Assembly: GCA_013298415.1 (NCBI GenBank)
Contig: JAAFHN010000155.1
Coordinates: forward strand, 1 to 6,437
Direction of reading: 5' to 3'
DNA: 6,437 nucleotides
Origin: Comamonadaceae bacterium
GTDB lineage: Bacteria; Pseudomonadota; Gammaproteobacteria; Burkholderiales; Burkholderiaceae_C
Below, piece after piece: positions 1-4,886 of the stretch; within the stretch, counting starts at the first letter, position 1, and each line of letters starts with the position of its first letter. The notes under the pieces are model-generated. The model was given only the letters and a program-made list of their open reading frames with translations. It searched no databases and was not told the origin of the DNA. A program made the position numbers and the translations under genes.

Positions 1-357
1 GATGAAGGCTTTGGTGGCAAACATGTCAAAGATGCTGGGCTGGATCGGGATCACCAGGGCCTGCGCCATGCCCAGGCTTTCCTTGAAGCGCCAGCCATGC
101 AGGCCAGCGGGAGAATCCAGCACCACATGGGTGGTGCCCTTGGGCGGGCGGGCGATGCGGTCGGCGTTCACATCCCAAGTGTGGATTTTGGTGGCGGCTT
201 CGGCGCGCTGGGAAAGCCACAAGCGAGAAGACTGCTGTTTGTCAATGTCGCCAAGCATGGTGCTGTGGCCTTGGTTGGCGAAAAAGCCAGCGATGTGGCT
301 GGCCACCGTGGTTTTGCCCACACCGCCTTTGGGATTGGCTACAACGACAATTGGCAT
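1..357 (-). CDS. ParA/MinD-family ATPase, N-terminal part (3' end outside window)
   Basis: Deviant Walker-A P-loop ATPase of the ParA/MinD superfamily, which uses ATP-dependent dimerisation to position cargo such as DNA or protein complexes. The 119 visible residues start MPIVVVANPKGGVGKTTVAS, with the P-loop at 10-17 including the signature lysine K10 and K15. A second conserved strand is at 35-42 (LGDIDKQQ), where the usual D-x-D-P-Q has Lys in place of Pro. The Walker-B-like strand VVLDSPAG has Asp81, followed by LVIPIQPSIFDMFAT at 101-115. The ATG at 357 is preceded by an AGGTG ribosome site (positions 362-366), which supports this start. The gene is divergent from the antiporter gene. 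No ParB-like partner is in view, so the cargo (chromosome, plasmid, flagellum, chemoreceptor array or other) cannot be assigned. The family assignment is secure and the specific role is unknown. The C-terminal half lies beyond the left edge. Confidence 0.93.
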   Translation of the reverse strand, partial: MPIVVVANPKGGVGKTTVASHIAGFFANQGHSTMLGDIDKQQSSRLWLSQRAEAATKIHTWDVNADRIARPPKGTTHVVLDSPAGLHGWRFKESLGMAQALVIPIQPSIFDMFATKAFI

Positions 358-390
358 GACACACCTGCTAAAAATTCAAAAGGCCAGCTC
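358..390. promoter_or_regulatory. Divergent gene gap with ribosome binding sites for both genes
   Basis: The two start codons, at 357 (minus) and 391 (plus), are separated by 33 bp. On the minus strand AGGTG (362-366) sits 4 bases before the ParA ATG. On the plus strand AAAAGG (378-383) sits 7 bases before the antiporter ATG. These decide both starts. The gap is too short for two independent promoters, so each promoter must overlap the other gene's 5' coding part. I could not find a convincing -35/-10 pair for either. Confidence 0.6.
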
Positions 391-2277
391 ATGGAACATG
401 CACCCACTTGGCTCAGCAACAGCCTGATTTACCTGGCTGCCGCTGTGATTGCCGTGCCGCTGGCACGCGCGCTCGGCTTGGGTGCGATTTTGGGCTATTT
501 GCTTGCTGGCATCGCCATAGGGCCCTTTGGCATCGGGCTTGTGAGCAACGTGCAAGACATTTTGCATTTTGCCGAGTTTGGCGTGGTGCTGATGCTCTTT
601 TTGGTGGGCCTGGAGCTGGAGCCTTCGCGGCTATGGCGGCTGCGTGGGCCTATTTTTGGCTGGGGCAGCGCGCAGGTGCTGGGCTGCGCAGCGGCGATTT
701 TTCTGCCCGCGCTGGCTTTCGGCGTGGCCTGGCAGGTGGCGCTGGTGGCCGCGCTGGGCTTGTCGCTCAGCTCCACAGCGATTGCGCTGCAAGTGATGGC
801 AGAGCGGCAAATGCTGCCCACCTCAGCCGGGCAGGCCAATTTTTCGGTGCTGCTGTTTCAAGACGTGGCGGCGATTCCGATGCTGGCGCTGATCCCGCTT
901 TTGGGCGTGGGCGCCGTGGCCGCACAAGCTGGCGGGGCGGAAGGCTCAGGCTGGCTTTGGGATTTCGCGAAAGTGATGGGTGTGATCGCGGGCATCGTGC
1001 TCGGCGGCCGCTTGCTGGTGCGCCCTGCGCTGCGCTGGATCGCCCGCAGCCGCACGCCCGAGGTGTTCACGGCGGCGGCGCTTTTGATCGTGGTGTCGAT
1101 CGCCATGCTGATGCAAAGCGTGGGGCTCAGCATGGCCTTGGGTGCATTTTTGGGCGGCGTGCTGCTCGCAGAAAGCGAATACAAGCACGAGCTGGAAGCC
1201 GATATCGAGCCCTTCAAGGGCCTGCTGCTGGGCCTCTTTTTCATTGCGGTGGGCATGAGCATCGATTTCGCGGTGTTGCTCGCTTCTCCGCTGCTGGTGG
1301 CGGGCATCGTGATCGGGTTTTTGGTGGTGAAGGCGGCGGTGATTTACTTCCTGGCCAAGAAAATGGGCGTGGGCTTTCAGGATCGGCCTGTGTTCACGCT
1401 GCTCCTGGCGCAAGGCGGGGAATTCGCCTTTGTGGTGTTTCAAGCGGCAGCGGGTGCCAAGGTGCTGGCCGCGCAAACTTCATCGCTGCTGATTGGTGCG
1501 GTGGCCATCAGCATGCTGCTCTCGCCCTTGATCTTGGTGGCGATTGACAAACTGCTTTTGCCCCGATTTGCCAACTGCAACACCGAAAAACCCGATGAAA
1601 TCAGCGAGCAGCAAGATGCGCCCGTGATCGTGGCGGGCTTCGGGCGCTATGGCCAAATCGTGTCGCGGGTGATGATGGCGCAGCAAATCCGCGTCACCGT
1701 GCTGGATCACGATGCGGATCGGATCGAGACCGCTCGGCGCTTTGGCTACCGTGTGTTTTATGGCGACGCACAGCGTGCTGATTTGCTGAGATTGGCGGGC
1801 GCAGCCGAGGCCAAGGTGCTGGTGGTGGCCGTGGACAGCGCCGAAGCTGCCAACGCCATCGTGGATTTGGCTCGCGCCAGCTACCCGCATCTGAAGCTGC
1901 AAGTGCGGGTGAAGGATCTAACGCACGCCTACGACATGCTGGATCGTGGCATCTCGGGCTTTGAGCGCGAGCTGTTTGAATCCAGCATGGTCACATCGCA
2001 TAAGGTGTTGAATGCGCTCGGCTTTGAGCCTGAGCATGCGCACCGCGTGACGCAAAGCTTTCGCGATCACAACCTGAGCCAAATGCAAGCCAGCCACGCC
2101 GTGCGCCATGACACGAACCAACTGATTGCCATGGCCAAGCAGAGCAGGGCAGATTTGGAAGCGCAAATGCAATCAGACCGAGAGGCTCTGGCCAAGCACC
2201 AACATGCCGCGCATCAGGCCAAAGCACATGCCGATGCGGTGGTCGATGCGTTCAACCTGCCCAAAACGTCGGCTTGA
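391..2277 (+). CDS. kefC: Glutathione-gated K+/H+ antiporter, KefB/KefC type (CPA2 family)
   Basis: Inner-membrane monovalent cation:proton antiporter. In the E. coli Kef proteins, glutathione keeps the system closed and glutathione adducts open it, so K+ efflux acidifies the cytoplasm during electrophile stress. The 628-residue length is close to E. coli KefC (about 620). A polytopic exchanger domain spans about residues 9-385, with the transport motif LLFQDVAAIP (Q157, D158) and the regulatory loop HELEADIEPFK at 266-276, matching the KefC HALESDIEPFK loop. A cytoplasmic RCK/TrkA-N domain starts near 410 with the nucleotide-binding loop GFGRYGQ (416-422). Residues R426, R526, E530 and N561 fall at a constant +10 offset from the KefC glutathione contacts R416, R516, E520 and N551 (recalled from the literature). 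A polar Ala/His/Gln-rich tail follows. The reading frame is open from 97, but that stretch is antisense to the ParA gene; ATG 391 has a ribosome site and begins family-like sequence. kefB versus kefC is not resolvable here. No KefF/KefG-type oxidoreductase gene is adjacent. Confidence 0.93.
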   Translation: MEHAPTWLSNSLIYLAAAVIAVPLARALGLGAILGYLLAGIAIGPFGIGLVSNVQDILHFAEFGVVLMLFLVGLELEPSRLWRLRGPIFGWGSAQVLGCAAAIFLPALAFGVAWQVALVAALGLSLSSTAIALQVMAERQMLPTSAGQANFSVLLFQDVAAIPMLALIPLLGVGAVAAQAGGAEGSGWLWDFAKVMGVIAGIVLGGRLLVRPALRWIARSRTPEVFTAAALLIVVSIAMLMQSVGLSMALGAFLGGVLLAESEYKHELEADIEPFKGLLLGLFFIAVGMSIDFAVLLASPLLVAGIVIGFLVVKAAVIYFLAKKMGVGFQDRPVFTLLLAQGGEFAFVVFQAAAGAKVLAAQTSSLLIGAVAISMLLSPLILVAIDKLLLPRFANCNTEKPDEISEQQDAPVIVAGFGRYGQIVSRVMMAQQIRVTVLDHDADRIETARRFGYRVFYGDAQRADLLRLAGAAEAKVLVVAVDSAEAANAIVDLARASYPHLKLQVRVKDLTHAYDMLDRGISGFERELFESSMVTSHKVLNALGFEPEHAHRVTQSFRDHNLSQMQASHAVRHDTNQLIAMAKQSRADLEAQMQSDREALAKHQHAAHQAKAHADAVVDAFNLPKTSA

Positions 2278-2325
2278 GCGCGGATTTGATGATTTTTCCC
2301 GACACTGTCCAATTGAAATAAGAAT

Positions 2326-2352
2326 TTGATGCTACAAATAAAGTAGCAACAA
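2326..2352. repeat. Imperfect inverted repeat in the convergent gap, possible terminator
   Basis: TTGATGCTAC (2326-2335) and GTAGCAACAA (2343-2352) pair as a 9-bp stem with a single A/A mismatch and the 7-base loop AAATAAA. It lies 48 bp after the antiporter stop and about 105 bp after the stop of the minus-strand gene. Read on the plus strand it is followed by CACCC, so it is not a classic plus-strand terminator. Read on the minus strand it is followed by a T-rich stretch (ATTCTTATTTC), so it may end minus-strand transcripts. The TTGATGCTAC element also recalls short intergenic palindromes seen in Comamonadaceae, but this is from memory only. Confidence 0.45.
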
Positions 2353-2456
2353 CACCCATACTCATCATCCGCAATGTCAGTGCCTCAAAAGCCCGGCGGT
2401 GGCTCTGCGAAGCGTCCCATCGTGTACGTCGCTGGGCGAGGTACCGGCGGCAGACT

Positions 2457-3125
2457 TCAGCTGAAACGCACCGAGCGTGTGAGCACGAGCGGCAGCACGG
2501 CTGCCACCAGGTCGTAGTCGCTGAGCTTGGCCGATCGCGCAAGCGCGCACAAGCTCGAAGGCCCGCGACCGAGCGCAGTGAGCAATCGCAAATGCCTGGG
2601 CTGGATGGAGGCTGTGGCCACCTCAGGCAAGCGCCGCAGGGCCAAACGCAGTTGCCCCGGCTTGTTGCCCACCAAATCCACCGCGCTTGGGTGGTGAATG
2701 CCAGTGAGCCACAGTACTTCGGAGATGGCAATTGGCTCGCAGGGCACGCTGCCGAGCAGGGGGTTGGCAGGCCCGGGTAGGGTTTGCACGCTCAGGTGGT
2801 GCCACTTGCAATCGCTGAGATCTGAGCGCAACAGCAGCTCGCGCCTTTGCGGCACATACACCGCGACCAGATCGCCAGCAGCATTCAGCGCCAAGTTCTG
2901 GGTGGCGGCAAAAAAGCCCGGAGCGGTTAAGAGCGCTTCGCCGATTTCCGCACACAGGCGCTCACGTGGACTGGCCCACTCCCAAGCGCTTTGGCGCGGC
3001 GCGGCTGAGCCTTCGCAAAGCCGCGCCCACAGCGCGGCGTTTTCCGCGTCAACCGGCGGAGCGGAGGCGTACCAAGGTGGTCGCCGAGTGGGCAAATAGC
3101 CCGAATCGGCGATGGTGGAATCCAT
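2457..3125 (-). CDS. Uncharacterised protein, 222 aa, possible C-terminal helix-turn-helix
   Basis: I do not recognise this protein. It is predicted soluble: no signal peptide and no membrane segment. It starts MDSTIADSGYLPTRRPPWYA. Visible features are a Trp/Arg-rich N-terminus, a segment around ERLCAEIGEALLTAPGFFAA, a probable beta stretch (DLVAVYVPQRRELLLRSDLS), a central SEVLWLTGIHHPSAVDLV segment, and a C-terminal 44 residues (179-222) with the helical spacing of a winged-helix DNA-binding unit (LRLLTALGRGP, then SLCALARSAKL, then DYDLVAAVLPLVL). It stops shortly after the would-be recognition helix, with no clear wing. The frame is open up to position 3317, but the upstream part is low-complexity Arg/Pro/Ser-rich, so I chose ATG 3125. 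A GAGG lies only 2 bases before that ATG, which is tighter than normal, so the start is uncertain. It is convergent with the antiporter gene and divergent from serS. That the frame is a real gene is likely; its function is unknown. Confidence 0.62.
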   Translation of the reverse strand: MDSTIADSGYLPTRRPPWYASAPPVDAENAALWARLCEGSAAPRQSAWEWASPRERLCAEIGEALLTAPGFFAATQNLALNAAGDLVAVYVPQRRELLLRSDLSDCKWHHLSVQTLPGPANPLLGSVPCEPIAISEVLWLTGIHHPSAVDLVGNKPGQLRLALRRLPEVATASIQPRHLRLLTALGRGPSSLCALARSAKLSDYDLVAAVLPLVLTRSVRFS

Positions 3126-3180
3126 GGCCTCGGGCGGGCTGGCCCTGAGGGCGGATTGAAGCAGGGAAATAAACAAAAAA

Positions 3181-3224
3181 AAGCGCCGATCTGAACAGGC
3201 TGAGAGCACAGGCTGAACGCGCTT
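3181..3224 (-). repeat. Direct repeat within a weak terminator-like fold
   Basis: ACAGGCTGA occurs at 3195-3203 and again at 3208-3216, a 13-bp period. The pair is bracketed by AAGCGC (3181-3186) and GCGCTT (3219-3224), a 6-bp stem. Read on the minus strand the stem is followed directly by eight T residues (3175-3182, sharing two bases with the stem). This resembles an intrinsic terminator with a large 32-base loop, so it is weak. It lies about 50 bp upstream of the 222-aa gene. It may be an attenuator, a terminator for an unseen transcript, or chance. Confidence 0.25.
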
Positions 3225-3380
3225 CCAGGGCCCCGAAGGAAGGGCTTGGTGAGCCGGCCGCGCAAACCAAGGTCGCGGCGACGGGTGTGAAACCGGATGA
3301 CGTGTCTCCAGTGACATTCGAACTGGAGCAAAGTTGACACTTCGATGTTAGTACAAAAGAAATATGGATGCAAGACTTAA

Positions 3381-3420
3381 CTCACACACGCGGATGTGAG
3401 CCTCCGGGCATGCACGCCCG
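3381..3420. repeat. Two adjacent small inverted repeats upstream of serS
   Basis: CTCACA (3381-3386) pairs with TGTGAG (3395-3400) across an 8-base gap. CGGGC (3405-3409) pairs with GCCCG (3416-3420) across 6 bases. They lie just upstream of a candidate -10 element. They could be an operator site or leader hairpins, but neither stem is long enough to exclude chance in GC-rich DNA. Confidence 0.3.
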
Positions 3421-3436
3421 CGGCTTGGAGTGGGCC

Positions 3437-3442
3437 TACAAT
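3437..3442 (+). promoter_or_regulatory. Candidate -10 element (TACAAT) for serS
   Basis: TACAAT differs from the sigma70 -10 consensus at one base and sits in an otherwise GC-rich stretch, 81 bp before the serS start. The region 17 bp upstream has no recognisable -35, so this is a candidate only. If used, it would give a leader of roughly 75 nt. Confidence 0.3.
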
Positions 3443-3503
3443 GCTGTGCAAGAGCTAAATCGGATGGAAATTCCTCCTCTGTCCAGGTATTTACTTAATC
3501 TGT

Positions 3504-3512
3504 TGCTATATT
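3504..3512 (+). promoter_or_regulatory. Candidate extended -10 (TGCTATATT) immediately before serS
   Basis: TGCTATATT matches the extended -10 form TGnTATAAT with one mismatch. It ends 11 bases before the serS ATG, so transcription from it would begin about 4-5 nt before the start codon and give a nearly leaderless mRNA. No Shine-Dalgarno sequence is visible before this ATG, which is consistent with that reading. No -35 is evident. It could also be ordinary AT-rich leader. Confidence 0.3.
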
Positions 3513-3523
3513 TTTTGAACTAA

Positions 3524-4837
3524 ATGCTTGACATTGCCCTGCTTCGCAAAGAACTAGATGCCGTGGTGGCGCGGCTTGAGTCGCGCAAGAAGCCGCAAGA
3601 ATTCTTGGATGTGCCGCGCTTTTCGGCGCTGGAAGCCGAGCGCAAAACCATTCAAGTGCGCACCGAAAGCCTGCAGGCCGAGCGCAACTCCAAAAGCAAG
3701 CAAATCGGCATGCTCAAAGGCAAGGGCCAGCATGCCGAGGCTGATACGCTGATGGCCGAAGTGAGCGCGATGAAGGCCGAGCTGGAAGCCAGCGCCGTGC
3801 GCAACGAAGCCATCTTGGCCGAGCTGCACGGCATGCTGATGATGTTGCCCAACCTGCCTGACCCAGCTGTGCCACTTGGCGAAGGCGAAGCGGGCAACGT
3901 GGAAGTGCGCCGCTGGGGCACGCCGCGCAGCTTCGAGTTTGAGGTGCGCGACCATGTGGATGTGGGCAAGCCACTGGGCTTAGATTTCGAGACCGCCATC
4001 AAGCTGAGCGGCGCGCGCTTTTCCTTCATGCGCGGGCCAGTTGCGCGATTGCACCGGGCACTCGCCCAATTCATGCTCGATTTGCAAACCGGTACGCATG
4101 GCTACACCGAGTGCTACACGCCCTACATCGTGAACAAAGAAGTGCTGGAAGGCACCAACCAGCTGCCCAAGTTCAAAGACGACATGTTTTGGGTGACGCG
4201 CGGGGGCGCATCTGAGGCAGACGGCCCACAGTTGGAGCAATACCTGATCTCCACCAGCGAAATTTCGCTCACCAACAGCGTGCGCGATTCGGTGCTGGCT
4301 GAAACAGATTTGCCGATCAAACTCACCGCGCACAGCCCTTGCTTTCGCTCGGAAGCAGGCTCTGGCGGGCGCGACATGAAGGGCTTGGTGCGCAATCATC
4401 AGTTCGACAAAGTAGAGATGGTGCAAATCACCACGCCCGAGAACTCAGACGCCGCGCTGGAAGACATGGTGGGCCACGCAGAAGCCGTGCTCAAAGCGCT
4501 TGAACTGCCTTTTCGCACCGTGTTGCTGTGCACCGGCGACATGGGCTTTGGCAGCCAGAAAACCTACGATTTGGAAGTGTGGCTGCCCGCGCAGAACACC
4601 TACCGTGAAATCAGCAGTTGCAGCAACATGGGCGCGTTCCAAGCCCGCCGCATGCAAACCCGCTACAAAGCGGCAAATGGCAAAAACGAACTGGTGCACA
4701 CCTTGAACGGCTCAGGCCTGGCGGTCGGCCGTGCGCTGGTTGCCGTGCTGGAAAACAACCAGCAAGCGGATGGCTCCGTAACTGTGCCTTCGGTGTTGCG
4801 GCCTTACATGGGTGGAGCGGCCCAACTCCGGGCTTGA
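3524..4837 (+). CDS. serS: Seryl-tRNA synthetase
   Basis: Cytoplasmic class II aminoacyl-tRNA synthetase that charges tRNA-Ser (and tRNA-Sec where present) with serine using ATP. The 437 residues are the normal bacterial length. The N-terminus MLDIALLRKELDAVVARLES leads into the charged helical hairpin (about 25-105) that grips the long variable arm of tRNA-Ser. The catalytic core follows: EVRRWGTPRSFEFEV, GARFSFMRG, GYTECYTPYIV, the serine-recognition TSE motif at 244-246, motif 2 with F274-R275 and E277, and motif 3 with GSGLAVGRALVAVLEN (R403). It ends VLRPYMGGAAQLRA. All catalytic motifs are intact, so it should be functional. The start matches the family N-terminus although no ribosome site is seen. 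In REISSCSNMGAFQARRM, the Met after SCSN is a position that varies between bacteria. A lipoprotein gene follows after 49 bp with no terminator between. Confidence 0.98.
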   Translation: MLDIALLRKELDAVVARLESRKKPQEFLDVPRFSALEAERKTIQVRTESLQAERNSKSKQIGMLKGKGQHAEADTLMAEVSAMKAELEASAVRNEAILAELHGMLMMLPNLPDPAVPLGEGEAGNVEVRRWGTPRSFEFEVRDHVDVGKPLGLDFETAIKLSGARFSFMRGPVARLHRALAQFMLDLQTGTHGYTECYTPYIVNKEVLEGTNQLPKFKDDMFWVTRGGASEADGPQLEQYLISTSEISLTNSVRDSVLAETDLPIKLTAHSPCFRSEAGSGGRDMKGLVRNHQFDKVEMVQITTPENSDAALEDMVGHAEAVLKALELPFRTVLLCTGDMGFGSQKTYDLEVWLPAQNTYREISSCSNMGAFQARRMQTRYKAANGKNELVHTLNGSGLAVGRALVAVLENNQQADGSVTVPSVLRPYMGGAAQLRA

Positions 4838-4874
4838 CATCCTGGCCCGCGGCGCCCATGCTCACTGGCAGACT

Positions 4875-4883
4875 CACCTCCTT
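4875..4883 (+). promoter_or_regulatory. Anti-Shine-Dalgarno-like CACCTCCTT in place of a ribosome site
   Basis: CACCTCCTT, 3 bases before the lipoprotein ATG at 4887, has the same sense as the 3' end of 16S rRNA rather than its complement, so it cannot act as a ribosome site for that gene. Its complement on the minus strand reads AAGGAGGTG, but the only downstream minus-strand frame is antisense to serS. It is probably chance, but it leaves the lipoprotein start without a visible ribosome site. Confidence 0.3.
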
Positions 4884-4886
4884 CGC

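Larger units (their letters stand above)
3126..3523. other. Intergenic region between the 222-aa protein gene and serS
   Basis: About 400 bp between two divergent genes. The left half (3126-3317) keeps an open minus-strand frame, but its translation is Arg/Pro/Ser-rich and unlike a conserved domain. From about 3330 the composition becomes more AT-rich and stop codons accumulate, as expected for regulatory DNA. It holds an A8 run (3175-3182), a 9-bp direct repeat, two small hairpins and candidate serS promoters, listed separately. I see no tRNA or recognisable small RNA. Confidence 0.6.

Noticed and set aside
97..390. N-terminal extension of the antiporter reading frame by 98 codons.
   Set aside because: It is entirely antisense to the ParA-like gene except for the 33-bp gap, translates to Gly/Ala-rich non-family sequence, and ATG 391 has a ribosome site and family-like sequence after it.
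408..1547. 379-codon plus-strand open frame inside the antiporter gene.
   Set aside because: It is a GC-rich shadow frame with Arg/Gly/Ala-biased composition and no recognisable motif; the overlapping frame encodes a clear Kef protein.
2278..2456. Possible insertion-sequence remnant or gene fragment after the antiporter.
   Set aside because: I saw no transposase-like translation, terminal inverted repeats or target duplication, only the small hairpin.
3126..3317. Upstream extension of the 222-aa protein to a 286-aa form.
   Set aside because: The added 64 residues are low-complexity and contain the translated T8 run. I preferred ATG 3125, but the longer form is not fully excluded.
3334..3339. 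Perfect TTGACA -35 hexamer upstream of serS.
   Set aside because: No acceptable -10 hexamer lies 16-18 bp downstream (the stretch reads AAAGAAAT), so it was not called as a promoter.
4611..4877. 88-codon minus-strand frame opened by GTG directly after AAGGAG.
   Set aside because: It is antisense to the conserved serS C-terminus including motif 3, the ribosome site abuts the GTG with no spacer, and the translation has no family character.
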